Source: Eubacteriales bacterium (lineage in GTDB: Bacteria > Bacillota > Clostridia > Christensenellales > Aristaeellaceae). From it: a stretch of DNA of 35,850 bases. A program made the position numbers and the translations under genes. The stretch is from NCBI GenBank assembly GCA_028705775.1, contig JAQWCW010000028.1, forward strand, positions 1-35,850, written 5' to 3'. Positions 25,302-34,076 of this stretch are shown one piece after another. Under the pieces are notes generated by a model that worked only from the letters and a program-made list of their open reading frames with translations, did not search any database and was not told where the DNA came from. Each line of letters opens with the position of its first letter. The first letter of the stretch is position 1.

Positions 25302-26180
25302 TTAAGCCTTCTTTTTGTCGATTCTTTCGATGACCATGTATGCCGCTACGCCCGCCGCTACAACGATTCCGCCGATGAAGGTTTTCGTCGAATACTCGCT
25401 GCCGAGAACTATGTCGATTACGATTCCCGTGAACACCTGCGCAACGAAGGTCAGAAGCGAGAGCTGGAAGGATGAAACTCTCGGCACGACGATGTTGTAC
25501 AGAAGCACGATTGCCGCGCCCATCGCGCCGCCGATGTAAACCCACCAGTCGGGGGAAATGTTCGTGAATATAAGCGAAAGCTCGTTTCCTGCAAAAAACG
25601 CGCTCGCGATTATCGCCGTTATAAGCCCGACGGCGTAGTTTACAAGCGCGCTCTGGATTTCGCCCGTCTGCCTTGACAGGCGCGAATTAACCGTTCTGGA
25701 AAGCACGACGGTAACGCCCGCGAAAATTGAAACCATGACCGCTACGAGCGCCGAACCAATCGAGTCGTCGAGCATGATGATGATTCCGATTGCGGAAAAG
25801 GCGATTCCGCAGAGCGACGATACGCGAATCGGATGCTTTTTCATTCCCATCAGCCCGAAAGAGTCTATCAGAAGCGAGGTGACCGCCTGCCCGAAAAGCC
25901 CCAGAGCCATTATGCTCGTCATGCTAATCCTGCCAAACGACAGGTTGTTGAAAAGCGTCGTCAGAACGCCCATAACGCCGCCTAAGAACATCCATATCGG
26001 CTTTTTTGTCAGCTTGAATTTCTTTTTGCCGAAAAGGCACACGGCGGAAAGCAGCGCAAGCCCGACAAAATGCACAGTGACCGTTGAGCCCATGCTGCCG
26101 CAGACCTCCGCGAGCCTTCCGTTTATAACCACCATGATTGCTATAAGAAAGCCTGTCAGGAGCGATAAAAAATAATACAA
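25302..26180 (-). CDS. DMT-superfamily (YdcZ/DUF606-type) membrane protein
   Basis: The 292-residue product has about ten hydrophobic helices arranged as two similar halves. The N-terminal 'SLLTGFLIAIMVVINGRLAEVCGSM' and a later 'GGAMGAAIVLLYNIVVPRVSSFQLSLL' match the YdcZ/DUF606 family of small drug/metabolite transporters, here as a fused duplication. The substrate is unknown. The start is taken as TTG 26180, because GGAGG lies 8 bases upstream. The ATG overlapping that ribosome binding site is out of frame. It ends in a charged KKKA tail. It lies convergent to the phosphatase operon and divergent from the nuclease operon. Confidence 0.88.
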   Translation of the reverse strand: MYYFLSLLTGFLIAIMVVINGRLAEVCGSMGSTVTVHFVGLALLSAVCLFGKKKFKLTKKPIWMFLGGVMGVLTTLFNNLSFGRISMTSIMALGLFGQAVTSLLIDSFGLMGMKKHPIRVSSLCGIAFSAIGIIIMLDDSIGSALVAVMVSIFAGVTVVLSRTVNSRLSRQTGEIQSALVNYAVGLITAIIASAFFAGNELSLIFTNISPDWWVYIGGAMGAAIVLLYNIVVPRVSSFQLSLLTFVAQVFTGIVIDIVLGSEYSTKTFIGGIVVAAGVAAYMVIERIDKKKA

Positions 26181-26220
26181 AGGGCATACCTCCGTTTTGC
26201 TTTATAAAAAGCGCAAGGTG

Positions 26221-26229
26221 ATTGTATCA
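26221..26229 (-). promoter_or_regulatory. Possible extended -10 promoter of the DMT gene
   Basis: On the minus strand this reads TGATACAAT, an extended -10 element about 40 bases before the TTG start. No good -35 box is seen. Confidence 0.4.
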
Positions 26230-26267
26230 CACGCGGCGTGTTTTCTCCATATGAATAATTCTTCCGT

Positions 26268-26296
26268 TTGACATATGCTTACCGCTTTGCTATATT
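26268..26296 (+). promoter_or_regulatory. Promoter of the SbcD/SbcC-like operon
   Basis: TTGACA, 17 bp and TATATT: a near-consensus promoter starting near 26303, some 34 bases before the first gene. Confidence 0.85.
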
Positions 26297-26336
26297 CATA
26301 TCAGCAGCGCGAATGTTATAAAAACGGAGGCATAAA

Positions 26337-27449
26337 ATGCCGCGAATTCTACTGACCGGCGACGAGCATATCGGGCGGGATTACTCTACCATTGAAAAAG
26401 AGGACGCGCACTGCGCCCTGCGCCTGCGGGAGGCGCGCCTTGAGGCGCTTCAAAACGCCGTCAGGGCGGCGGAGGATAACGCCTGCGATTATTTCGTTAT
26501 CGCCGGAGACCTTTTTGACAAAACGGAAATTGACGTAAAGCTCGTAAAAAAGGTGTGCGGCATTCTGGCTGAATGCCCGTGCCCCGTTATCGTTCTGCCC
26601 GGAAACCATGATTACTGCGCCGCCGCGGGCGAAACGCTGTGGAAGCAATTTTGCGAATATAAGGCGGATAATACGGTTCTGCTTTCGTCGCCCTGCGCCT
26701 ATGACGCGGGCAAGGCTGTTTTTTATCCCTGCCCCTGCGAGGCTCGCTATTCCGAAGTGAACGCCCTCGGATGGCTGAGCGAATATCGGGAAAGAAGCGC
26801 CGAAAAGCCGAATATCGGAATTGCGCACGGCGCGCTTGCGGGGCTTTCGTGCGACAGGGAGAAGCGCTATTTTTCCATGACTGAGGACGAGCTTTCATCG
26901 CTAGGAATGCAGCTTTGGCTAATCGGGCATACGCATATTCCGTATCCTGCGGGGGATGAAATTATCGGCGCTTCTGTTTTCAACGCAGGAACGCATCAGC
27001 AGACGGATATTGCCGACAGCGCGGAAGGCTCTGTTTTCATTATCGACATCGACAAAAGCACCGTGAGGGCAAAGCGGATAAAAACGGGCGTTGTGTCCTT
27101 TGTGCGGCGCGCGCTTACCCTGAGCGCGGGCGACAGCCTCTCCGCCCGCATTATGGGCGAGCTTTCGGGGCTTGAGTCAGCGAATACCGTGTTTCGCCTT
27201 AAAATCGGCGGAATTCTCGGCGCGGACGAGTTCAGAAACCGCGCGGGCGTTTATGACGAGCTGAGGGAGCGGCTTTTGCGCCTTGAAACCGACGACGGCG
27301 AGCTTAAAGAGGAAATAACTGCCGAAATGATAGACGCGGAAACGCTTGAGGGTACTGCCGAAAACCGCCTGCTCAAACGCTATCTTTCCTCGCCGCGCCT
27401 TCTGGAAACGGCGTATCTGTTAATCAAGCGCGTCAAGGATGGTGACTGA
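26337..27449 (+). CDS. SbcD/YhaO-like DNA repair metallo-exonuclease
   Basis: The 370-residue metallophosphoesterase has all five family motifs: D9-x-H11 (GDEHIG), GDLFD (57-61), GNHD (89-92), AHG (164-166) and GHTHIP (197-202), which bind two Mn ions. The C-terminal 150 residues form the ATPase-binding (capping) part. It would work with the following SMC-like ATPase as a Mre11-Rad50-type nuclease for DNA ends or hairpins, in the YhaO/YhaN style. GGAGG lies 7 bases upstream of ATG. The stop overlaps or abuts the next gene. Confidence 0.88.
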   Translation: MPRILLTGDEHIGRDYSTIEKEDAHCALRLREARLEALQNAVRAAEDNACDYFVIAGDLFDKTEIDVKLVKKVCGILAECPCPVIVLPGNHDYCAAAGETLWKQFCEYKADNTVLLSSPCAYDAGKAVFYPCPCEARYSEVNALGWLSEYRERSAEKPNIGIAHGALAGLSCDREKRYFSMTEDELSSLGMQLWLIGHTHIPYPAGDEIIGASVFNAGTHQQTDIADSAEGSVFIIDIDKSTVRAKRIKTGVVSFVRRALTLSAGDSLSARIMGELSGLESANTVFRLKIGGILGADEFRNRAGVYDELRERLLRLETDDGELKEEITAEMIDAETLEGTAENRLLKRYLSSPRLLETAYLLIKRVKDGD

Positions 27450-27450
27450 A

Positions 27451-29859
27451 ATGCGCCTTAAACGTTTTTCATCCGCGCAGTATGCGGGGGTAAAGGGAAT
27501 CAGCGCGGAGTTTGACGGCGGAGTCAACGTGCTGCTCGGCGAAAACGAGTCGGGCAAAAGCACGCTGATTGGCGCGCTCTTAAGCGTGCTTACAAGACCC
27601 GCCCGCCTTGACGGGCGCAGCGATAAGGCGTTTATCGAGCGCGAGTTTCCCGAAAACGGCGCATCCACAATCGACGCAAGCCTTCTTTTCGAGCAGGACG
27701 GACGCGAGTATGAAATAACCAAGATATGGGACAAGCGGAACGCGGACAGCAGCTCGCGCCTTGTGTTTCCGGACAAAACCGTATACCGCGGCGATGAGGC
27801 GGACGAGCGCCTTTCATCCCTTCTGAAGCTCAGCCCGAACCTTTTGCGCAACCTTGTTTTCGTCCGTCAGTCCGCCGAGGAGGAAATTCTCGCGTGGTGC
27901 TACGGCTTTTTTTCGGACGAGTTCCGCAAGGGCGACGACAAGGGAATCGCCGAGGCACGCAAGAGGATAGCCGAGGCGTTTTCAGCCGCAGGAGGAATAA
28001 ACGAGGACAAGCTGATTAACCTTTTGCAGACGGAGATAAACGAGGTCGGCGGGCATTGGGACATTTCAAGGGGAGCGCCCGAAAACGGCAGAGGGCTGAA
28101 CAACCGCTGGACTAAGGGCGTTGGCTCGCTTTTGCGGGCATATTACGCCCGCGAGGAGGTAAGGGCGAAGCTCCGCGACGCGCAGGAAACTGACGAAAGG
28201 CTTGCCGCCGCGCAAAAGGAATTCGCCGCGCTTTCGCAGGAGCTTTCCGAAGGCAAAGCGAAAATGCAGGAAATGCAGAGCCTTGTCGCCGCCGCGAGAA
28301 GCTGCGAAAACACCGAAAGCCTTAGAAACGAATGCCTTATGAAGCTGAAAAAGGCGGAAAGCGCCGAGCGGGAATGGCCGCGCTGCGCGCGCGAAACCGA
28401 GAGGGCAAAGGCGCTTGCCGCAATGAAGCTCGCCGCCGAGAATAACGCGGAGCGGGCAAGGCTGCTTGCCGGCGCAGAAAGGCTGAAAAGGCTTGACGCG
28501 GAAATTGCGGCGCTTTCGTTACTGCTTGAGCCGATTCTGGGAATCAGGGATGACGTTGACGCGGCGCGGCGGCTTTCCGGCAGCGCTCAAAGCGCGCAGG
28601 ACGCTCTTAGCTCCGTCAAGCTGCATCTTTCCGCTCGGATTGAGGACGGCTGTTCCGCTGTCCTTACCGAGGATAACGGCGATACGGAGCTTACGGGAAA
28701 CGCCGAGGCTGACGTCAGCGGCGCGCTTCGGCTGTCCGTTCCGGGCGTAATGAGCCTTTCGGTAACGCGTCAGGGTTTTGACGCCGCGGCTGCTCAAAAG
28801 AAAAGGGACGAGGCGCTTTGCGCCCTCCGGCAGCTTTATGAAAAGTACGGGGTAAGCGATATCGAGGGGCTTCGCGCGCTTGAAAAGCGCTTTTCCGAAA
28901 TAAGCGCGGAGCTTGCCGAAAAGCGGATGAGCCTAAGAAGCTTTTCCGCTGAGGGAAGCGCGGAGGAGCTTACGCAAAGGGCGGAGGCGCTGCCCGAAAC
29001 GCAGATGGTTTCACCGACCGTTGACGGCGATATTGCGGCGCTGCTTTGCAAGGAGCGTTTTTCTACCATCGGGGAATATATCGCAAAATGCGAAACCTAT
29101 CTGAATTTCTACGCCTCCGAATATGAAAGCGGGGAAAAACTTGCCTTTTTCCTTGAAAAGACGCGCTCGGAGCTTGCGGAATATGACGGGAGGCTTGCCA
29201 AGCTTTCTGGAAACGGCGCAATGAGCTGTTCCGAGCTTGCTTTGGCAATTCAGCGGCTTGATGGCGAGAATGCGGCGCGCGAACAAAAGCGCGACGCTCT
29301 TTCGCAGTCGCTCGGGCGGCTTTCGGCGCTTGCGGGCGGCGATACCGCCGAGCTTGCGCAGGATATGGAAAAAACCGAAAACGAGTTTGAGCGAATAAAG
29401 CAAAGGTACGAGGATTTGCTTACGATAAAAAGGGATTTTGAGGAGCTGAGGCAGGACAGTTCCGCGCGGTTCGACGCGTTCAACCGCCTTTTTGCGGAGA
29501 ATCTGTCCGTAATGACGGACGGCGAAATATCGTTCGAGCAGGGCGGCGGGCTTTCGCTTTCCTGCGCATCCGGAAGGATTACAATGCCGTTCCTGCTTTC
29601 AAAGGGAACGAGGCGAACCTTGATTCTCGCCTTCCGCCTTGCCGTTTTGAGCTGCTTTTTCCCTTCCGGCGGCGGGATTGCCGTTATGGACGACGAGCTG
29701 CTTGATATGGACGGCGAGCGCCGCGCGATGGCTTCAAAGCTGATAAACCGCTTTGCCGAAAACAATCAGGTCATATTTGCGACCTGCGATTCCGCAATAG
29801 CCAATCTGCTCGGCGGCAATATCATCGCTTTTAAGAAACAGCGGTTTCGGCAGCCTTGA
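27451..29859 (+). CDS. SbcC/YhaN-like AAA ATPase with coiled-coil
   Basis: The 802-residue partner of the nuclease has Walker A GENESGKST at residues 30-38, long charged coiled-coil stretches (about 200-320 and 460-680), an ABC-like signature 'LLSKGTRRTLILAFRLA' near 712 and Walker B 'IAVMDDELLDMD' (D747-D748-E749). No C-x-x-C zinc hook is seen in the middle, which is more like YhaN than canonical SbcC. ATG 27451 is favoured by GGTGA 5 bases upstream; an ATG at 27439 overlapping the nuclease gene has no ribosome binding site. The two genes are adjacent and surely cotranscribed. Confidence 0.85.
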   Translation: MRLKRFSSAQYAGVKGISAEFDGGVNVLLGENESGKSTLIGALLSVLTRPARLDGRSDKAFIEREFPENGASTIDASLLFEQDGREYEITKIWDKRNADSSSRLVFPDKTVYRGDEADERLSSLLKLSPNLLRNLVFVRQSAEEEILAWCYGFFSDEFRKGDDKGIAEARKRIAEAFSAAGGINEDKLINLLQTEINEVGGHWDISRGAPENGRGLNNRWTKGVGSLLRAYYAREEVRAKLRDAQETDERLAAAQKEFAALSQELSEGKAKMQEMQSLVAAARSCENTESLRNECLMKLKKAESAEREWPRCARETERAKALAAMKLAAENNAERARLLAGAERLKRLDAEIAALSLLLEPILGIRDDVDAARRLSGSAQSAQDALSSVKLHLSARIEDGCSAVLTEDNGDTELTGNAEADVSGALRLSVPGVMSLSVTRQGFDAAAAQKKRDEALCALRQLYEKYGVSDIEGLRALEKRFSEISAELAEKRMSLRSFSAEGSAEELTQRAEALPETQMVSPTVDGDIAALLCKERFSTIGEYIAKCETYLNFYASEYESGEKLAFFLEKTRSELAEYDGRLAKLSGNGAMSCSELALAIQRLDGENAAREQKRDALSQSLGRLSALAGGDTAELAQDMEKTENEFERIKQRYEDLLTIKRDFEELRQDSSARFDAFNRLFAENLSVMTDGEISFEQGGGLSLSCASGRITMPFLLSKGTRRTLILAFRLAVLSCFFPSGGGIAVMDDELLDMDGERRAMASKLINRFAENNQVIFATCDSAIANLLGGNIIAFKKQRFRQP

Positions 29860-29911
29860 AATAAGGTATAAGTAATATGCGCGGCTGGCGCCGCAGGAGA
29901 GGGGCGAGGGA

Positions 29912-31753
29912 ATGTACTGCTTGAGGAATGTGACCGATGATATAATCTGGGTTGGCGCAAGCGACAGGCGGCTTGCGATGTTCGAGGGAGTTTATTCCGT
30001 CCCGAACGGCGTTTCGTATAATTCCTATCTCGTTCTGGACGATATGACGGTGCTTGTGGATACGGTTGACAAGGCGGTTGCCGAGGTGTTCTTTGAAAAC
30101 CTTGAGTACGCGCTTTCGGGCAGAAAGCTTGACTATGTGATTGTCCAGCATATGGAGCCTGACCATTCCGCTACGCTTATCCGCCTTTTGAAGGCGCATC
30201 CGGAAACGGTTGTCGTATGCAGCGCCATGACGGCGAAAATGATTAATCAGTTCTTCGGGCTTGACGTAAGCGGCAGCGCCTACATCGTTGGCGAGGGCGA
30301 TATACTGAACGTCGGCAGGCATGAGTTCACCTTCGTAATGGCGCCGATGGTGCATTGGCCCGAGGTGATGGTTACTTATGAAAAGAGCGAGCGCGTCTTG
30401 TTTTCCGCCGACGCGTTCGGCACTTTCGGGGCGCTGAACGGAGCGATTTTTGCCGACGAGGTTGATTTCTTCGGGGATTATCTCGGCGAGGCGCGCAGGT
30501 ATTACGCCAATATCGTCGGCAAGTACGGCGGGCAGGTTTCGGCGCTGCTCAAAAAAGCGTCGGCGCTTGATATTGCTATGCTTTGCCCGCTGCACGGCTT
30601 TGTTTTCCGCCGCGCGATTGGCGATTACATCGAAAAGTACGGCCTCTGGAGCAGGTATCTTCCGGAGGAAAACAGCGTAATGATTGCCTACGGCTCCGTT
30701 TACGGGCATACCGCGAACGCCGCCGATATACTTGCCGTGTGCCTCAGGGAGCTTGGAATAAAGACGCGCGTTTTTGACGTTTCCGTTACGCCCGCGTCCG
30801 AAATCGTTGCCGAGTCTTTCCGCTCAAGCCATCTCGTTTTCGCCTCCGCGACCTATAACGCGGGAATATTTGTAACGATGGAGTCCCTGCTTATCGACCT
30901 TCTTGAGCATAATATGCAAAGCCGCACCGTGGCGATTATCGAAAACGGCTCATGGGCGCCGACGAGCGGGAAGCTCATGCGCGACATCGTTTCCAGAATG
31001 AAAAACATGACCCTCTTGGATAAATCCGTGTCAATGCTGTCGTCCGTAAACGAATCCGCGCGCGAGGGGCTTATGGAGCTTGCAGACGCGATTGCCTCGT
31101 CTATGCCAAAGGCGGAGGCAGCCGAGCCGAAGGCGCAGGGAAGCGTTGATTCCGCTGCAATCCGCTCGCTTTCCTACGGGCTCTTCGTGCTTGCCGCGCG
31201 GAACGGGGGAATGGATAACGCCTGCATAATCAACACGCTTTCGCAGCTGACCGATGAGCCGAAGCGCGTTTCAATATGCGTGAGCAAGAAAAATCTAACT
31301 CATGATATGATTGCGTCCTCTGGCGAGTTCTGCGCCTCCGTAATATCCGAAAGCGCCGATTTTGCGCTCTTTACAAGGTTCGGCTTCAGCTCGGGGCGGG
31401 ATGGGGACAAGTTCGCGGGGCTTCCGGAAACCCGCGCGGCAAACGGCTTGCGCTATGTTTCGGGCGGCGCAAACGCCTATATATCGGGCAAGGTCATCTC
31501 GTCCGTTGACTGCGGAACGCATACCCTGTTTATCGCGGAGGTGACGGAGGCGGCAAAGCTCTCCGCCGAACGCTCCGCAACCTATGCGTACTATTTCGAG
31601 CATATCAAGCCCAAGCCGCAGCCTCGCGAGGAGAAGAAAGTGGGCTTTGTTTGCCGAATCTGCGGCTACGTTTATGAGGGCGAAACTCTCCCTGCCGACT
31701 TCATCTGCCCAATCTGCAAGCACGGAGCCGACGCCTTTGAGCCGATAAAATAA
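29912..31753 (+). CDS. Four-module flavodiiron protein with flavin reductase and rubredoxin domains
   Basis: The 613-residue soluble enzyme reduces O2 (or NO) in anaerobes. The metallo-beta-lactamase-type diiron domain (1-250) has ligands H80, E82, D84 and H85 in HMEPDHS, plus H148, D167 and H228. The FMN flavodoxin domain (about 256-400) begins 'VMIAYGSVYGHTANAA'. A flavin-reductase-like domain (about 420-565) follows, and a rubredoxin domain (575-613) has C-R-I-C-G-Y and C-P-I-C iron ligands. Having both extra modules may let one chain carry electrons from NAD(P)H to O2. GAGGGGCGAGGG precedes ATG. A GC hairpin lies at 29881-29894. Confidence 0.93.
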   Translation: MYCLRNVTDDIIWVGASDRRLAMFEGVYSVPNGVSYNSYLVLDDMTVLVDTVDKAVAEVFFENLEYALSGRKLDYVIVQHMEPDHSATLIRLLKAHPETVVVCSAMTAKMINQFFGLDVSGSAYIVGEGDILNVGRHEFTFVMAPMVHWPEVMVTYEKSERVLFSADAFGTFGALNGAIFADEVDFFGDYLGEARRYYANIVGKYGGQVSALLKKASALDIAMLCPLHGFVFRRAIGDYIEKYGLWSRYLPEENSVMIAYGSVYGHTANAADILAVCLRELGIKTRVFDVSVTPASEIVAESFRSSHLVFASATYNAGIFVTMESLLIDLLEHNMQSRTVAIIENGSWAPTSGKLMRDIVSRMKNMTLLDKSVSMLSSVNESAREGLMELADAIASSMPKAEAAEPKAQGSVDSAAIRSLSYGLFVLAARNGGMDNACIINTLSQLTDEPKRVSICVSKKNLTHDMIASSGEFCASVISESADFALFTRFGFSSGRDGDKFAGLPETRAANGLRYVSGGANAYISGKVISSVDCGTHTLFIAEVTEAAKLSAERSATYAYYFEHIKPKPQPREEKKVGFVCRICGYVYEGETLPADFICPICKHGADAFEPIK

Positions 31754-31766
31754 GATAAAAGCAAAG

Positions 31767-31796
31767 CGCCGTCTTGCAAAACAAGGCGGCGTTTTT
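31767..31796 (+). terminator. Rho-independent terminator of the flavodiiron gene
   Basis: CGCCGTCTTG (31767-31776) pairs with CAAGGCGGCG (31782-31791) with one G-U pair, followed by TTTTTG. Confidence 0.88.
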
Positions 31797-31831
31797 GTCG
31801 GAATGGTTTGAGGTTTTGGTACAAAGCGCTG

Positions 31832-32500
31832 TCAGGCGTTCATCAGCCAGTCGATTCCTTTTGCGATTCGCGCCTCCGAATCGTTGAAATGCCCGCCCGC
31901 GTTCAGCTCAAAGACTGTTTTCGCGCCGAGGCTCGAAAACCGCTCCGCTGCTGCGCGCGACGCGTCCTCAACCGTTGACAGCCGCGCGTTTTTCGTTTTC
32001 TTTTCCCTGTCACCAAGCGAAAAATATGCCTTCTGCGCCTTGCGCAGCGGCTCGTTTTCGTCAGTAAACTCTGTGAATCCGTCATACCAGAGCGAGCCGG
32101 AAACGGAGGCAAAGCCGTCAAACAGATTTGTTTTGTACTGCGCCCATACCGCGAAAAGCCCCGCGAGGGAATAGCCCGCGATATAGCGCTTTTCGGGCGT
32201 AAAACCGAGCGCACTTTCAGCGGCGGGAATCAGTTCCGAAACCAAAAAGCGCAGATATTCCGGCGCTTTTCCCGTAAAATCCTCACCCGCGCGGAACGCC
32301 TTTTTCGCCTCCCACGGCGACAGCTCCGCACTCCAGTCGGCGCTCAGCGCTATAAGCGTCGGGCGGGGACGCGAAAGCAAGCCGAAAACCGCCTCCGCGC
32401 TCCCTGCGTCCGAATGAAGATACACAATTTCGTCCCTTTCGCCGCGCAGAAGCGCCGTTTCGCGGCTTGAAATATTCAGCCGAAAAGCGCTTTCATCCAT
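31832..32500 (-). CDS. Alpha/beta-hydrolase-fold esterase
   Basis: The 222-residue product fits the putative-esterase (esterase D/Fes-like) family: nucleophile elbow GYSLAG with S111, 'FDGFASVSGSLWYDGF' strand after it, a likely catalytic acid D164 in SLGDRE, and H204 in AGGHF. No signal peptide is visible, so it is probably cytoplasmic; such enzymes hydrolyse siderophore or acyl esters. The start is ATG 32500, with GGGAG and AAGGGGG upstream. The frame stays open to 32599 but without a better ribosome binding site. It stands alone between a terminator and the repeat region. Confidence 0.75.
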   Translation of the reverse strand: MDESAFRLNISSRETALLRGERDEIVYLHSDAGSAEAVFGLLSRPRPTLIALSADWSAELSPWEAKKAFRAGEDFTGKAPEYLRFLVSELIPAAESALGFTPEKRYIAGYSLAGLFAVWAQYKTNLFDGFASVSGSLWYDGFTEFTDENEPLRKAQKAYFSLGDREKKTKNARLSTVEDASRAAAERFSSLGAKTVFELNAGGHFNDSEARIAKGIDWLMNA

Positions 32501-32757
32501 GCTCCCGCCCCCTTTTTCAGAAAATGCTGCGACCTGTATGCCGCCGCGCTCAGTATACTGCCGTGCTGTGTCTCCGTCAAACCTGCGTGGCTTCGCCAAA
32601 TCGGGTTGTAAGGATGAAATCGAGCTATGCGGCAGGAATAGTCCCGTGTCTGATTGCCTATGCAGGATTGTGCCCGCAAGGGAGCTTCGCCAATAAGTTT
32701 ATAATGCTGCAAAGGCATGAATGGAAACTGTAAAGGCATAAGAGCGTTGTGCAATTC
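32501..32757. other. Non-coding stretch before the repeats
   Basis: I see no gene here. A TATAAT at 32700-32705 lacks a -35 box at the right distance. The base composition becomes more AT-rich toward the repeats. Confidence 0.4.
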
Positions 32758-33102
32758 GATGTCTGCGATGCGTCTAGAATATCCACAGCAGGAGTTAGTT
32801 TTGCTGAGGCGGTTCATCGCTTGCTCGTGTTTTATATGGCAAAGACGGAGAGATTGTTGTGCTATCCTTTCCGATGTCTGCGGTGTGATAAAATATCCAC
32901 AGTAGGAGTTAGTTTTGTTGAGGTGTTTCATCGCTTGCTCGCATTTTATATGGCAAAGATGGAGTGATTGTTGTGCTGTCCTTCCCGATGTCTGCGGCGA
33001 GATAAAAATATCCACAGTAGGAGTTGGTTTTGTTGAGGCGGTTCATCGCTTGCTTGCGCTATCTATATGGCAAAGACGGAGAGATTGTTGTGCTATCCTT
33101 CC
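32758..33102. repeat. Three tandem ~115-bp repeats
   Basis: Units start at 32758, 32873 and 32987 (115, 114 and about 116 bp) and each begins GATGTCTGCG. They share blocks such as CACAG(C/T)AGGAGTT, TTCATCGCTTGCT and GATTGTTGTGCT, differing by scattered substitutions and small indels. The indels break reading frames, so the array is unlikely to encode a protein. Each unit has ATATCCACA (32779, 32893, 33008), one base off the DnaA box TTATCCACA. A terminator follows at 33139. Confidence 0.85.
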
Positions 33103-33138
33103 GACCTGCCGCAAACGTCTTCTGCGTTCGCTGTTTTC

Positions 33139-33159
33139 AACACCTCACGGGTGTTTTTT
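33139..33159 (+). terminator. Rho-independent terminator after the 115-bp repeats
   Basis: AACACC (33139-33144) pairs with GGTGTT (33150-33155), followed by TTTT. No coding gene precedes it on this strand, so it would end a non-coding transcript of the repeat array. Confidence 0.75.
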
Positions 33160-33325
33160 AATGTATCATTCGTGCAGAATATGGCTCATATTATCTACCC
33201 TTAATGAATGAGTCCTCTCTCACAAACTCCGAAAGCCCTTTATATACTGCATTTTTGTAAAGCAAAAGTTATTGATATATAACTAAACGAATCTTGTTTT
33301 CTTTGCCTGCCATTTTGTTATCCTG

Positions 33326-33354
33326 TTGACAATTTGTGTGCCTAAAGCTATAAT
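33326..33354 (+). promoter_or_regulatory. Perfect-consensus sigma-A promoter
   Basis: TTGACA, exactly 17 bp, and TATAAT. It is the strongest promoter in the window by sequence, yet no gene starts behind it. Transcription would run into the 102-bp repeats. Confidence 0.85.
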
Positions 33355-33370
33355 ATGAACGTTGGAAAAA

Positions 33371-33378
33371 AAGGAGGG
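33371..33378 (+). promoter_or_regulatory. Orphan Shine-Dalgarno sequence
   Basis: AAGGAGGG lies 17 bases past the -10. No ATG or GTG is at a usable distance, and the only TTG frame ends after two codons. It may mark a lost gene, or an anti-Shine-Dalgarno pairing site in a non-coding RNA. Confidence 0.5.
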
Positions 33379-33396
33379 CATATTTATAGGTTGTTG

Positions 33397-33807
33397 TGAC
33401 GACGGCTGTGTACCTCTCTGATTTTCAGTAGGTTTTCGGTCGCCCGACATATGCGCATTTTTTCGCCGGTTAACTCCGGACGGCGAAGCTGTATAGTTTA
33501 TGATGACAGCTGTTTATCTCTCTGGTTTTCAATGGGCTTTCGCTTACTTGGCATATGCGCGTTTTTGCCGGTTAACTCTGTACGGCGAAGCTGTATGGTT
33601 CATGATGACAGCTGCTTATCTCTCTGGTTTTCAATGGGCTTTCGCTTACTTGGCATATGCGCGTTTTTGCCGGTTAACTCCGGACGGTGAAGCCGTATAG
33701 TTTATGATGACAGCTGCTTATCTCTCTGGTTTTCAATGGGCTTTCGCTTACTTGGCATATGCGCGTTTTTGCCGGTTAGCTCCGGACGGCGAAGCCGTAT
33801 AGTTCAT
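33397..33807. repeat. Four tandem ~102-bp repeats
   Basis: Units start near 33397, 33504, 33606 and 33708; the first is the most diverged and the last three are nearly identical at exactly 102 bp. Each has CATATGCGC, CCGGTTA(A/G)CT(C) with a CCGG/CCGG hairpin, and CGAAG(C)TGTATAG-type ends. Because 102 is divisible by three, several frames stay open through the array (for example 33451-33690 and 33500-33700), which does not by itself show coding. Shorter AGCTGTAT echoes continue to about 33990. Confidence 0.85.
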
Positions 33808-34076
33808 TGCTTCAGCGCGTTGAATGGCGTAACTGTATATTAATTACAGCGCGGTGCTGGATGGTGATGATGTATAGCTTATTAATAGGGCTTCACACGC
33901 CGCCCGATGGGTCTGCTACAGGAAGACTCCATTGTTAAGCTGTATTTTGTTGCCTCGACAATCGATACAACAAAGCTGTATCGCTCGTTTCTGTAATCTA
34001 ATGTGCGCTTAATAACTCTTTATTTCCATGCTTATCATGAATATCGAGCTTTACATGGGGTGAAAAAAGTGACGGA
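33808..34076. other. AT-rich non-coding stretch with repeat echoes
   Basis: I see no gene. AGCTGTAT motifs like those in the 102-bp units recur, suggesting decayed copies. Confidence 0.4.

Noticed and set aside
32476-33015. Minus-strand frame through the 115-bp repeats
   Set aside because: Unit lengths of 115, 114 and about 116 shift the frame between units, there is no ribosome binding site, and the repeats are open on the other strand too.
33451-33700. Overlapping frames inside the 102-bp repeats
   Set aside because: They stay open because the unit is divisible by three; neither has a ribosome binding site, and both are cysteine/arginine-rich in the manner of translated non-coding DNA.
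32758-33807. CRISPR array
   Set aside because: Units are contiguous and 102-115 bp with no short repeat/spacer alternation and no cas genes nearby.
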